Below are positions 23,201 through 38,200 of a stretch of 64,000 bases of DNA, piece by piece (within the stretch, counting starts at the first letter, position 1; each line of letters starts with the position of its first letter). The stretch covers positions 15,001-79,000 of the forward strand of contig SADC01001044.1 of assembly GCA_004194705.1 (NCBI GenBank), read 5' to 3'. The DNA comes from Ditylenchus dipsaci. Taxonomy: Eukaryota; Nematoda; Chromadorea; Rhabditida; Anguinidae. Position numbers and translations under genes: made by a program. The notes under the pieces were generated by a model. That model worked only from the letters and a program-made list of their open reading frames with translations, did not search any database and was not told the origin of the DNA.

Positions 23201-26200
23201 CGTAATCTGCGCTTTCTTTTAAGTTATAAACCACTTGGACCAGTAATAAAAATTGACGATATCTGCCCTTTGCTTTTACACTGGAATAGCTTTTTTGGGG
23301 GGGGGGGGGGGGTTTACAATGGAATAGCGGCAAATTTTATCTAGTGTTTATTGGTTTTTGAGCAGTAAAAATAAAGATTTTGACGTAAATTTCGAAAATT
23401 TCTAAAGATTTGGAGTCCCAAATAAAGTAAAATCAAAAGCCTCGCTGTATTGGAATAATTGACTGTAGCCTAGTTTTTTGAGCGTTGGTTGTTGGGAGAG
23501 TTTCGAGAGATTTTTGTATTATTAAGGCTTTTATAGTGCTAAAATGTAAAAAAATTAAGCGAAAATGCAAATATGCCGTAAAATAAATTAGCTTATAGCG
23601 GGAAAAAATTGACCGATTTCTTGTCTACTGGTCAAATAATTAAAGGCACGTTCACAGTGAACCGAAATCCCACACCCACACTCTCTATTGTGAACACTCA
23701 AATTCCCACACCCACACTCAGACCCACACTCCTGTTCACAATGAAGTTTGAAAATCCCGCACTCGCACTCAGACCCACACCCACACTCGTGTTTAAAAAA
23801 TAAATTTTTAAGAAAATTTGTCTTTCAAAACCATTAAATCTCTGAATTTCTAAATTCATTCAGCAAAGTTTGATGGCTCATTAGAAAGCCAAGATTCAGG
23901 GCTACGCGCTGGTGTAAAAATATTAAAAAAGTTCTACCGAAAATTTGTTTAAAAATGGCGGCACTATTCCATTGTACCCCCCCCCCCAAAAAAGCTATTC
24001 CAGTGTACCCCCCCCAAAAATAATGACCTATTCCATTGTACCCCCCCCAAAAACCGACTTTTTTATATGCACTCAAAAACCATTTTTATGTAATAATTTT
24101 GCCATAAAAAGGCCAGAACAGCCATTTAAATAGGGTTCAAGGGCTGTATTGGGAGGGAAGGGACAAAACAGGGGCCACTAATGAATAAGGATTTAAGGCA
24201 CCCTCAAACCCAGCAACTTGGGGTCCACCACTTAATATATACGTTTGAAGGCACGTCAAACCCAGCAACTTGTGGAGGACCCAAATACATAAGTACTCAA
24301 AAGCCTCTCAAGGGCCAGCCGGGTGGGTCCTGAGGTGGTTATGCCTAAACCAGGACCCCTGTGGAGGTGAAGGCAGAAATTTTGGATGGCTGAGCCTCTG
24401 GCTCGAAGCCAAAGCCGGAGAAGGGGGATACCCTTTTCGGCTGAAAAATTGAAGATGTTGAACATCGTTTTGAATACTGGGGCCTACCGCATAAATAAAC
24501 TCTGGTATGCATGCTTTTTCATGCATCCAGAGTCACTTTCGAGTGATTTGTGTCTAAGGTATGTGGGTGTGCGCATCTCAACTCCAAGCCCCAAGCCCCC
24601 TGCGCCCCCGAAGGGGGCGCAGGGGGCTTGAGAGTTAGAGATGCGCGCACCCACATACCTTAGACATGATTCCGAGAAGTACTCTTGACCATAAAATGCA
24701 TATAGAGGCTCTTTTGCCACGGCTCAGTTAAAAACATGGTAAGACAGCCAGGATACCTTCGGGGGCGCAGGGGGCGCAGGGGGCTTGAGAGTTAGAGATG
24801 CGCGCACGCACTTACCTTAGACATGATTCCGAGAAGTACACTTGATCATAAAATGCATATAGAGTCTATTTTTGCCACGGCCCGAGTTGAAAAACATGGT
24901 AAAGCAGCTAAAAAAAAGTGGCCCCTGTGTTATTCCTTCCCCTCCCAATACAGCCCTTGAACCCTATTTAAATGGCTTTTCTGGTCCTTTTATGGCGAAA
25001 TTATTACATAAAAATGGTTTTTGAGGCATATAAAAAGTTGGTTTTGGGGGGGGGGGGGTACAATGGAATAGGTCATTATTTTGGGGGGGGGGGGGGTACG
25101 CTGGAATAGCTTTTTTGGGGGGGGGGGGGGGTACAATGGAATAGCGGCAAAATGGCAATATATAGATTTGAGGCGTATATGAGCATTTTGAGGGCGTAAA
25201 TAAGCATTTTGAGGGCGTAAATGAATTTTAGCCGTTTTGAATGCTTTACAAATTCGCAAAGACGGTTTCAGTTCGAGACAAATCCGCATAATGTGTCTTT
25301 TATAGATCGACACAGCTCTTTAATTTCATTGCAATTCTTGGTTTGTTGGCATCAGTCGTGTATCTCCGCCTTTTCCCTGTGCTCGCTTCTGCTCATCTTT
25401 GATCAAATGGAATTTGGAAAGCCAATCGCTGCTTCGCGTCAGAACTACTCTGTTGAAGTCGAAGAAGCCGTCAACAAGCAGATCAATAGGGAACTTAGCG
25501 CCTTCTACCAGTATGCTGCCATGGTAATATATTCTGGTAGACAGCCTTTTGTTTGTCATGGGTTCTCTGCTACATCTCTCTTTATTGTTTTTATTTACAG
25601 TCAAGCTATTTTGGACGCGCGGAAGTCGCTTTGCCAGGTGCAGCTCTTTTCTTTGGCAAGCAATCGATGGATGAGAAGTCTCATGCGCAGAAGCTGATAG
25701 ACTACCAATGCATAAGGGGTGGAAAAGTTGTCTACACAGACATCAAGGTTTGTTTCGTCGATAACCTGTAGTCTATTATCTTCTTTTATGTTCCAGGCTC
25801 CCACCAAGCAACAGTGGTCGACTCTTCTTATGGCTGTGCATGACGCGCTGGAAATGGAGAGAATAACAACAAAGCCCTACTGGAGCTTCATGAATTGGCA
25901 TCGAATAAAAAAGATCCTGAGGTTGGCCCCTTTAAGTGTACAAAGAAATTGCAGTGAAAAGAATGTTTTTTAGCTTACTAACTTCCTCGAGGGATTCTAC
26001 CTGCCGGAACAAGTTGTGGAAATCGACCAGTTGACTCGTCTCGCTAACCAGCTTCAGCTCATGGGTGTGACAAATCTGGGTGTGCAGCTTTTCGATCAAC
26101 AACTTTTCCAGAAAGCCAGCAATGATAAAAACTAAATAAAGTTCTCTCTGATTTTCTACGTCTAATGTCTGCCGCCGTAAATAAACTGTGTGTGCTGAAG

Positions 26201-29200
26201 TTGTTGGTGCTGTTTAAATCGTTGATGAGGGTAGATGCGATAGTTTTTTGCCTCGATAGCTGCGAAAGATGTAATAGAAAAATAACGCAGATTATTTTAA
26301 AATGTTTGGCAACTGTCCACTGCAGTGGTGACTGCTAACCGTCTTCTTATCCATATTGTGCGCAATATTAATCCTCGGCCTCAGAAATGTGTTCTTTGCG
26401 TTGATTATTTTATTTGATTTAGAGGCAGCTTTTATTTATAGTCTTGTGGTGAATTGCTGGGTAAGTATTACTATTTTTTTTTTTGCCCGAAATCTTGTTA
26501 CCCGAAAGTTGTGCAAAAATCTTTTTTTGTGGCCGAAAATCTCTTTTGTGTGGCCGAAAATCTTTTTCTTGTCGCCAAATCGATCAAAATGAAATTTTAA
26601 TCAATTTGCTGAAATTTTTTGAAACTTATGAAACTAGATGGCTAAATTAAAAAATGAGAAGTCTCTGGTTTACTTAAAGGGGATGGATCATATCGGCTAG
26701 GTCATAGGTTCTAATTCCTCTGGGTATACACCTCATTTTTTTTCACAAATTTTAGTGAGTTCACCGACTTTGCTGTCAGCAACTACCACAACAATCTGTG
26801 CGTTTTAACACTTATGATCGTCAAAAATAAAAAAAAACAGCTAAATTATACGTACCTAGGTCTATATAGCCTAACATCTGCCAATTTTGTTGACTTCTCA
26901 AGGTTTTGCTTACTTTTTAGAGTCGCCATTAGGTGAATGTTTTGCTAGCAAAAAAACAAAGAAAAAATGTAAGTTTAACATTTTATTTGCCGTATTCAAC
27001 AATAACAACTATCCAACAATTTAATGACTTGACAAGAAGTCTAAAGCACGCCCAACTTTCTTTTTTCTTCATAGAGTTCGGCGTTGTTCGTAGTGCTGGA
27101 CGGCATTCTAAATCCGGTAGCATGTCTGTATGTCCACCCACGGTAGTCTTTTCGAAGAAGCCAGGATTGGGAGAACTTCAAGCACGCAGTCCAAAGACGT
27201 TCAATTCCACACCACTTTGCAGCCCGTCGAAAGAGTTCTTGCTGAAGAAGTGTGTCTAAGATTTTTCAAGATTGATAGACGTTAGAGCTTACCTACCGCG
27301 AATTCGCAAATATTGGTAGCCCGAGATAAGACAGCCACATCATCCTTGGAGTGCTTGGAGTGTAGGGGTGAGCTTGACGTGCACTTGCTATGGCGCCAAA
27401 ATATTTGCTGCATGCCCAAGTGTCCTCATGCGATGAGATAGCAGTGAAAGTGGGAAAGATAATCTTGTCTGCGTCAAAGAAGCCGGCAACCTGAGTTTGG
27501 CATGAGATAATTCTGCTTTAACACGATAACTCACCAGAAGAGGGTAGTTCAGCGTCATCAACTTGTAGGTCCCATCTGCTTGGAAAACCATTGAAAAGAA
27601 TTGTCGGCGCACGGGCCTCAGAGTTGATATCACGAGAATCAACTTCACTGACGGACGTTCAACTTTGTTTTCGCCACGCACTGCGATATTTTATAGAGAA
27701 AAGCGACTGCGTATGGCCTGTCTTCATCTTTTAAACATGACCGCAAAGTGGAGGGTACTTACTTGTTATCTCCTTGTAGCGAACTGGTGAGATCTTTTGA
27801 GTAGCGGAGGCGCATACGAGCCTTGCAGTCGAACTTTTTTTCGCTTCTTCTTCGAGTAGTGGCACAAGTATAGGTCGTTAGCTGCCTTGATTCCTTCTTC
27901 AGCGGAGTCGTAGCATTATCCTTCCCGTGTTCAGCAAGCCAGCCATCGATCTCCTCCTTGTTCTTGCAGAGCATAATGGTTTTCCACTCGGTAGCGGGCC
28001 CTCGCTTCTTAAGCATCTTAAATTTAATGGTAAATCTGAGAAATTTGAGGCTGTAAATAAATGATTTGATGGCTAAAATAAGCATTTTGATCGATTTGAG
28101 GGCGTAAATAATAAATTTGAGGGCGTAAATGAGCAATTTGAGGGCGTGAATCAGTATTTTGATCAAATTTCTGATTTGAGGGCGTAAATAATAATTTGAG
28201 CGTAAATCAGTTTTGAGGGCGTAAACTATTATAGCCATTATTTTATGATTTAGAGGCAGCCTTTTATTTGTATAGTCTTGTGGTGAATGCTGGGTAAGTA
28301 TTACTATTCTTTTTTTGGCCGAAATACTTTTTTTGTTACCGAAAAAACTTGTGCCAAAAATCTTTTTGTGGCCGAAAATCTCTTTTGTGTGGCCGAAAAT
28401 CTTTTTCTTGTCGCCAAAGGTTGGTATCGACACGAAATTAACAATTTTTGAATTTTTTTGAGTGAAATTTAGGGGTGAGGAAAGACCAGCTGGCTCAGGA
28501 CCCACTCCGGAATGGCTAAGAGGCCGAAATGTTTGGTTTTCTGGGGGTTTACTAAAGGGGGAGTAAAATTTTTGAGAAAAATCGATTGAGCGGATCAGAT
28601 TTCGGGTCTGATGGGCTTAATCGCCCACAACTCCACCCTGAACCACTAAAAACCACCATAAACCTGGAATTCTGAGCGATTTAGCCCATGGGACCCGAAA
28701 TCTGATCCGCTCAATCGATTTTTCTCAAAAAGTTTACTCCCCCTTCAGCAAAAACGCCTCCCCCCCCCCCCAAAATTATTTCGGCATCTTGGCCATTCCG
28801 GAGTGGGTCCTGAGCCATCTGGTCTTTCCTCACCCCTGAATTTCACTCAAACAGATTCAAAATTGTTATTTCGTGTCGAGACCAACTTTCGGCGACAAGA
28901 AATTTGGATTTTTTGGGTGGTTTCGGTTGATTTTAGGTGGTTTTGGGTGGTTTGGAAACGACTTGGTACCACCATCAAGGTACTACTACTACGACTACCG
29001 ACGTACTACCGCTACCAAGGTACCACCGATTTTCAAACACCTCGGTATCGAAACTTGCTTAACATAAACTGAGGGCTTGAGTTCAGAATCCCCCCCCCCC
29101 ACGGGGACTGATCAGGTGGAGGAGATAACTTCATATTCGTGTTTCTCGACCCCGATTTCATGAGAAAGCCGGCTGTTTTTTTGGTTCTGAGAAAAAAAAA

Positions 29201-32200
29201 TTTTTTCGAACCACAGGGGGGGTATCATGGTTTTTTAGTCAAAATTTGAAAAATTTAAATTGGCGCCTTTTGAATTTTAAAGGGAATAAGGGCTGTATTG
29301 GGAGGGGAAGGGAATAAAAGGGGGCCACTAATCACACAGGGCCCACTAACAAGAAGATGTTGAACATAGTTTTGAATACTGGGGCCTACCGCATAAATAA
29401 ACTCTGGTATGCATGCTTTTTCATGCATCCAGAGTCACTTTCGAGTGATTTGTGTCTAAGGTATGTGGGTGTGCGCATCTCAACTCCAAGCCCCAAGCCC
29501 CCTGCGCCCCCGAAGGGGGCGCAGGGGGCTTGAGAGTTAGAGATGCGCGCACACACTTACCTTAGACATGATTCCGAGAAGTACTCTTGACCATAAAATG
29601 CATATAGAGTCTTTTTTGCCACGGCCCAGTTGAAAAACATGGTGAGGCAGGCGAAGAATACAAAATTTTGAACTTTTAACGTTCTGCCATAAAAGTGGCC
29701 CCCTTTTATTCCCTTCCCCTCCCAATACAGCCCTTATTCCCTTTTAAATTCAAAAGGCGCCAATTTAAATTTTTCAAATTTTGACTAAAAACCCATGATA
29801 CCCCCCCCTGTGGTTCGAAAAATTTTTTTTCTCAGAACCAAAAAAACAGCCGGCTTTCTCATGAAATCGGGGTCGAGAAACACGAATATGAAGTTATCTC
29901 CTCCACCTGATCAGTCCCCGTGGGGGGGATTCTGAACTGCAACCAAACTGAGTACTACTAACTGGCTACTGCGACATATACTACGGATAAAATATTGAAC
30001 TGAATAATTGGTAATCTGACATTGCGTTTGTTGACAGAAAATCTGGGTAGCTCGGGGTAGACAACCGGGTAGTCTGGGGATAACAATCGGTTTAAATCAA
30101 CTTAATTGAGCTACACTGAAAAGATATAGCTCAGAAAATAAATATAGGAACAAGAACACAACAATATAATGATGTTTCAAGTCAATTGGGTTATAAATTG
30201 TTGAAAAGAGTACTGTTTGAAGCAGTATAAGTAGTCAGGATCGAAAACTGGGTGTGAGATTTGCAACTAGTGTGAGATTTGCCCACACCCGCACCCACAC
30301 CCGCTCCCACACCCACACTCATCATTGTAAACATACATCTCTCATACATCTTAGGCATAAAACTTGAACTGAAAATGAGTGTACACGGGGTACACGAGTG
30401 AGGGTGCGGGTGTGGGTCTGAGTGTGAGTGCGGGATTTTCAAACCCTATTGTGAACACGAGTGTGGGTCTGGGTGTGAGTGCGGGTGTGGGTGCGAGATT
30501 TTAGGATATGTGAACGTAGCTTTACAGCGTGTAACTATTTTTGTCTTCGCTGTGGTTTCTCAGCACGAAATCAGTAAAAAAAATTTTTAAAATTAAATTT
30601 GGTCAAATTTGTAAAAATTTCAGGTTCTCTTCTCTGTTGATGCTGTCATCCCTCGCTTTGGCCTTAGGTATCTTCTCTCTTTTGTTCCTTTTTTTTCAGC
30701 CCTCGGTTTAAAGTTTTTGTACCGTACAGTACGAAGTTTAGGCGAAAACCAGATGGCTTAGGACCCAATCCAGAATGGCCAAAAGCCAAAACACTATCGT
30801 ATACTATACTATCGTACAGTACGGGTACTATAGTACTATTGTACACTTAATGTACTGTAGTACTATTGCACCCTTAGTGTACAGAAGCACATCTGCTGTT
30901 TAATAAGTTTTGTCGTACTGATGGCATGCTATGTTTATTTTAAGATGTTTTTCGTTTATTTACACATTGTGTTTCAGCAGCATGTCATCCACAAGCACGT
31001 CGCTTTCTCTATCTAGTGGCAAGAAGAAAAATAACAAGAAAAAAATAAGAAAAAAAACCGCCAATTCAAATTTTTTTCGCCTAATCATTGAGCTTCTATA
31101 CGGATTTTTCAATTGGTTTCTAACAAAACAAGGTCTAGAATTTAATTTTAGGTATAGTTTTGTTAGAAAACAAGCTGAAAGATCCGTAGATGAGTTCAAT
31201 GATTAGGATTTTTTTGAATTAGCGGGGGACAGCCGTTGTCGGAGACGGCAATGCTCTTTAAAGGACCATGGTTTTTGCGCGCAGCGACACACGCGAAATT
31301 TGAATTGGCGGGGGACACTTCTCTTTCGTCTGTCAGTGTACTCTTTCGAGTCGTTTCGAATGACTCGAAAGAGTACACTGATAGATGAAAAAGAAGTGTC
31401 CCCCGCCAATTCAAATTTTGCACATGCCACTGCGCGGCAAGGCGAAAATTCCGCGGAGAAGATTCCGCGAATTTCATTTTTTGACGTTTCTGCTGAGAAA
31501 AACCGAATTTTTCAAATGTAAGCTTAAGTTTAATTCTCAAATTCCTCTCGAGACAAAAAAACGTTTTAAAAAATTCAATATTTAAAGTTTGATGACGAGT
31601 ATATGATCCAATAAAGCTACGGTATGCAATCGACCATGCTGAACACAAATACGGTGTCAGAGTGCGGTTTTTCTCAACAGGAACGTCAAAAAATGAAAAA
31701 AAGAATTTTCTCCCGCGGAATTCTCGCCTTGCCCACTGCGCGCAAAAAATATGGTCCTTTAAAGGACCATAGCCGTCGCCGACAACGAGAATTTCAAATG
31801 TTTGAATTCGCGCGGGATAGTTCTCTTTCGTCTTTCATTTTACTCTTTTGAGTCATTCGAAGCAGGTCAAAAGAGTACAGTGCTTCCGGTACAATTTAAT
31901 TTTAGGTATAGTTTTGTTAGAAACTAAGAGTACAGTGCGAGACGAGAGAGAACTGTCCCGCGTGAATTCAAACATTTGAAATTCTCGTTGTCAGCGACGG
32001 CTATGCTCCTTTAAGCTGCGAAAAATTAGGGTGATACTTTTTTCTAGCATCAAAATACTGATTTCTATTACCAAAATACTTATCCTAGTACCAAAATTTT
32101 CATTTTTTAACTTTTCTCCTCACTTTGTACTTACACTTTTGAAAATTTTTAAACTATCGTGTAGGCCTTAATCTCAGCTACTCAGCAAGATTTTTTTTTT

Positions 32201-35200
32201 CAGTAAAAAAATTAAAAAAGTTGGAGATTTATGGGTCTGAATAGAGGAACTTGGTCGAAAAGCTTACTCCATACAAAACTCAAAATCTTCATATCTTTGA
32301 AATCTTTTAGAGGAAGTTAAAGTCTAGTTAGAAAGCTGAGATTCAGGGCTACACGTTTGTGTGTCAAGGAAAAAATCTCTAACTTTACAAAGAGTTTTTC
32401 TATGCATGTTAAATTTTGGTACTAGAAATAAGTATTTTGGTATAGATTTAAGTATTACCCAAAAATTAGATGCCAAAAAAGGCTTTTAGATGCAAAAAAG
32501 TGGGTGCACTACGTTTCACCGTCACTGTTTTCACCGTTCACTATTTTCACCGTCACTATTTTCACCGTTCACTATTTTCACCGTCACTATTTCACCGTCA
32601 CTATTTTCACCGTCGCCTATTTTCACCGTCACTATTTTCACCGTCACCTATTTTCACCGTCACTATTTTCACCGTCACCTAAATTCACCGTCAGCATTTT
32701 AGGACCACTTTTTAGGTCTAAATTTTTCGAAATCTTTAAAAATTTTGGTACCAAATTGTAGCCTGAATGTCAGCTACATTTTGGTACTACAATTTCTAAA
32801 AAAAACGAAAAATTTTAGTTTCTAAACTTTAAAAGACGCTCACCCTGCGTTCTACCGTGATGAAAAAGTGTGAGATTGAACGCCTTCTAAAGTTTAGTTC
32901 TAAATTTTTTTATTTTTTCAAAATTTGTAGTACCAGAATGTAGCTGACATTCAGGGCTACAATTTGGTACCAAGACTGTTTAAATTTTAGAAAAATTTAG
33001 ATCTAAAAAGCGGTCCTAAAGTGCTGACGGTGAATTTAGTGAACGGTGAAAATAGTGACGGTGAAAATAGTGACGGTGAAAATAGTGACGGTGAAAATAG
33101 TGACGGTGAAAATAGTGACGGTGAAAATAGGTGACGGTGAAAATAGTGACGGTGAAAATAGTGACGGTGAAAATAGTGAACGGTGAAAACAGTGACGGTG
33201 AAACGTAGTGCACCCAAAAAGTTAAGCTGCAAAAAAAAAGCTTCGTCTCACCCTGAATAGTCCTAGGGTTGTTGTAAACCCCAAATTTTTGCGTGGTTGT
33301 ACTCGAATATTAACGACTTTTATATTATTCATTTATATTAAATATTAAAGATATGGATGTGGATAGCTATTTGAGATCGATGATTATATAAAACTTTCTA
33401 GAACTGATGTGTTGGGCCAACACACTAATCCAAACTAGTTCTCTTACCCATCCGCAGCTTACCATACAGGCGATATATCTACTGACTCCTTAGAGTTCCA
33501 GTCTTGACTACTTGAGTACCACCACATATGTACATAGATGGGACTATAGGTTATAATTATCGAAGTTTAGAACAAGGCATCAAGGATTGATAAAGACCAT
33601 TGAAGGTACATCAATAATACTACTGCGGATAGTTCAGGACAATTCAGGGTGGCTTCTGGACCACCACTGATTGTTGAAAACTATTTAGGTGGTTCATGAG
33701 GATCGTCTAGCTCCAAATACGATTTTGGCGCGCAAGCGTCGGATAACCGTATAAATGGGTGCGGTCGGACTTGGTTATTCGGTACCTTTCTCAAAACACC
33801 CTAAAATGATTTTTTAGCACTTTTAAATTGTAGAAAACGTGTTTTTAAAGCAGCCGACCATTAAAAAAAAATTTTTGACCGAAAATTGACTTTTTAAGAT
33901 AAAAAGTACTGAAGGTACCTGAATACCTTATTTTGTATTTATATAATGATATTTTACCCTGTTTCGGTCACTGGAGCCTGGTAAAAAAAGTCTCTTATGC
34001 AGTTTTAATCAAGATTCTTGCTCGGAATCATGTCTAGGGTAAGTGAGTGCGCGCATCTGTAACTCTCAAGCCCCTGCGCCCCCTTCGGTGGAGCAGGCGG
34101 ATAGGGGGCGTGGGGTTGAGATTAATACACACATACCTTAGACACGAATCATTCGAAAGTGACTCTGGATGCAGGAAAAAAGCAGCCGTGGGGCAGTTGG
34201 CGTCGGTTTTCATAATGGGCCGTTGATTTAAACACAAGCAATTTGGTTAATGAGCAATTTGGCTTACTTTTCTGACATTGCCGCTCAAGTCGGCCACACC
34301 TCCAGGTATGACATGGCTGACATAGATGGGTTCTCTGTCCTCGCCACCCACTATATTGAAGCCCAGACCAGCCTCTCCTTTTCGAAGGGTCACAATCCTC
34401 GGTTCGCTGCCCACTTCTGGTAAACTTTGCTGTTGGCTAGGTACAAATGGTGTTGACCGTATGAGAGATGAGTTTGAGAGCCCAGTGATTGGTCAGGAGC
34501 TGGTTCTCCGAATCCTTGCAATGACCTAGAACCGCTATCATCGAGACGGGCAATCGACTCAAAGTCGGGGTGGGGTTCTTGAGATACAGCAGGCTCACTT
34601 TGTTGCCAGTAGCTTTGAGGGTATCAACAGCAAACTGGTGGGTCACGTTTTCCAGGATAGTGTTGTCCACCTGAATATATAAATTGTTAGGCTAGTCCTA
34701 GGGGTATAGTTGTTAGCTATCTTTATAGAGATTGTATCTAAACAGCTAGCGTTGGTTTTTTATAATAGGCTAAATCAATTACACGCAATTTTGGATTTAA
34801 TGAGAAAAAGCTGGTGTTTTTGCTTTAAAATTCTATCTCGGGCTCGATAACAATTACCACCTTTTTCTTATATTTGCATGTTTGACTATTTTTATGGCAA
34901 ATTATAATCACTAAACTGAACAAAACCTAAGACTCTTTTTGAACTGTACACCTATCGCTTTTCCAGTTCACAACCTATGGTTCCAAATTTCTAAGGTTAG
35001 CAGGTATAGTTGGTTCTCAAGATCATTGACGAGATTCTGGAGTGACCGAGATATTTTCGTTGGCCAAAATTTTGAGTTGCTCGCTCGCAAATGAACCAAA
35101 CGCACAACACTGGTGATGTTCTGCGCCCGTATATGGGACAACTCCCCAATGAAATGTCCCAAATATGGGATACCCAAATACTCCACTTTCACGTCAAATT

Positions 35201-38200
35201 TTGCTGTTTTTTGGAATATTCGTATTGGACTTGTAATCAAATACGTGATTTTTTTTTGGAAAAGGGCTGCATCATTGTGTGCGCATTTAAGAGTTAGTAC
35301 AAATTACGACTAAATATATGTATTAGCGTTTGTAAAAAAATGAGTCTTGGTCCCCCTTGTCGATTTCTTAGTGGGCCGTTATTCGGATGAGTGGTGTGGC
35401 AATTGTTACTATTGTTACCACCCGCAATTGTTACCACTTCAAAGGGCATGACCACGCTGATAAGAGGTGGTTCCTGGGAATTCAAATTTTTTTCCTAATC
35501 ATTGAACTTCTGTACGGATTTTTCGACTTGGTTTTTAACAAAACAGGACTATAATTTAATTTTAGTTATGGTTTTGTTAGAAAACAAGTTTAATGATTAG
35601 GATTTTTTTTGATAATCTAAGTGTAGAGATATGGTCTTTTAAAAAAATCAGTGTTTTAAAAAATGACCGAAAACCGAATTTTTCCAACATTTTCGGATTT
35701 TGGTCGTTTTTTAAATAAATTGAGTCTTTCAAAAGGGCACATCTCAACACTTAGATTATTGAAAACCATTTTGTCAGATGGATTTTGTAGCTCTTGAGTT
35801 GCCATACAAAATAATGCTGGGTAATCCTTTTTTGGAAAAATTTTACTCTTTGTTGGGCCAAATTTTTATTTGACTGATTTTATTTAATTGTCTCATCTTT
35901 TTTCAAAAGTGATAACACCATCATGTAGCTCTTCGATCTAGTTTCTAATAAGATATCAGTTGTTGCATCATCTTTGCAAAATGTAGCAAAAAAAGGTTAA
36001 CGTGTGAAGCAAGTCAGAAAAACAATTCGGTTCATACTTTTACTTTTATGTGATATCTTTTACAGAGATGTTCGAGCAACTGATACTTGATTAGAATCTA
36101 GAATCGCAGTGCTACATGATGATGTTATCACTTTTGAGAAAAGATAAGAAAATTAAATAAAATGAGCCAAAATAAAAATTTGCCACAAAAAGTATATTGG
36201 CCTCAAGAAAAAGGATCATCCAATAATGCTTAGATATTGTTAGTGCGTTAAATGCTCAATTAAACTTTTGACTAATTAAAGTGATGAAAATGAAGAATAT
36301 GAACGAAATCATAGTTATTTTTGTCCGTTAAATTTTTGGGTGTGTTTAAATGAAGACTTTTTTGCATGTTAGATATCATTCGATTTCTCGGGAAGGAGAA
36401 AGATGTGCCATTTTAGATTGTGCCAATTCAATTTGTGCCTTTTCACTTTGTGCAAATTCAGTTTGTGCCCTTTTCAAATTGTGCCAATTCAAATAGTGCC
36501 AATACATTTGAGGGGAAAATCACCCAAAGTCTTGGCACGAAATGCATTTGGCACTATTTGAACTGGCACAATTTAAAATCTGTACAAACTGCAGGGGCAC
36601 AAACTAAATTTGCACAAAGTGAAAATGCACAAATTGAATCGGCACAATCTAAAATGGCACATCTTTCTCGTTCCGATTTCTCATTAATTTATCTTTAGAA
36701 AAAAAATATCTTCAAAGTTTCGCAAAAAGCTATGGCGAAAATTCATTCATGCTTTTATTTTGGGCCACCCTCTAATTTCAAAAACAGAAAATCACTTACT
36801 GCTAATATTTGATCTCCTTTCTGGAGTCTTCCATTGTAATACGCAGGACTTCCTTCTATGATCCGAGTCACAAATATGCCTGTATCATTGGGGTAGTGCT
36901 CGTTGCCTATGCCTCCAGCTATCGAAAAGCCCAGACCACGAGGCATGCCGTCTGGACTCAAGGTCTAAAATTGAAAACCTCAACGTCAACAATTAGTGGA
37001 GAATAGGGTTCTGATCACCTTCAGTAACTCCATTTTCTTGACTCCTGGAGTCTGTTCCAGTCTTTGAATGTCAGAAGGAGGCATGCTGTGCAAATGATTG
37101 GATGGAGGGGCAGGCGGAGTGTAGCTGGGGAAACCAGTGGACACACTTGGACTCACATGCGAAGGCACTGCAGGTGCTCCTCTAAACAAACTTTCGTTCA
37201 GGTGGGGCGCTGGTTGAGATGACTTCAGGCGTTTCACCAACTAAATCCAGATATTTGGTAAATACAATTGAAAGATGGAGAGGCGCACTTACCAGTCGGA
37301 CAACGCTTCCAGAATTTTTAAGGGCATCCACAGCCACTTGATGCTCCACATTTATGCAGTCCACATTGTTGACTTTCAGAATCACATCTTCATCTCTAAA
37401 TCAATTATTATTTTTGATTGAAAATAAGGATTCTTATTGGCTCAATTAAAGATTATAAATAGAGGCCCGGACTTCTTTTTTTTTCGAACCCCCGAAAATC
37501 GGAATTTGAGGTCTTTGTGATTTTTTGGTTATCAACCAAAATCTGAAAAACTAAAATCGGTAGAGTTTGTGGCAGTTGCAAACAACGCAAAAAACAACTT
37601 TGCAAAATATCACTCTGCACTGAGATACAGACAATCAGATCTTTGACTTCAACCCTTAAGAAGAAATACGAAAACTTTTATTTGTAAATAAACTCACTGT
37701 TTTTCAGGTTTTTGTTTAAACACGTTCCATCCTGGCGCGCTCATCGTTAGAGCAGAATGTGCTGAACACGATGGCGCCGGTCGTTTTCGCTTCAATTCGT
37801 GACCAACTTGGTGAAAAGGGGTGCCGAAGGAAACAAATTATTTATGGTAAAAATGCAGCTGGATCCATACAGGTTCTCAAGTGGTGCGCCACGTTTCATA
37901 ATATACGCAAGTTCATAATATACTAAAATAACTGCCAGAATATAGCTTCCGAATGATGGTAAACATATGCTTTTTTGATTTGTAAAGTTGCAATAAATCA
38001 CCACTTGTTTATTGGGGTAGGGATTTGCAAAATGTTCTACTCTGACTTTCTGCGAGCATTAACTTTGTGCAGAGATGATATTCAGCAAAAATTCTTAACG
38101 AGAAAAGAATGATTAGAATCTGACGGTTAATTTGACACCAAACACGGCAAGATCTAGTTAAAAAATCGTGACAAAATGTACAAAACTAATATATAAGTCA

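Noticed and set aside
25290..25406. Iron-responsive element upstream of ferritin
   Set aside because: A CATCAGTCGTG block is present near 25355, but the loop is CAGTCG rather than CAGTGN and the flanks do not form a good stem with a bulged C.
32470..33232. Several long open frames ([10 protein letters not shown] and HRHYF repeats) on both strands
   Set aside because: They are translations of a 15-bp tandem repeat in all frames; no start context, splice sites or non-repeat coding sequence.
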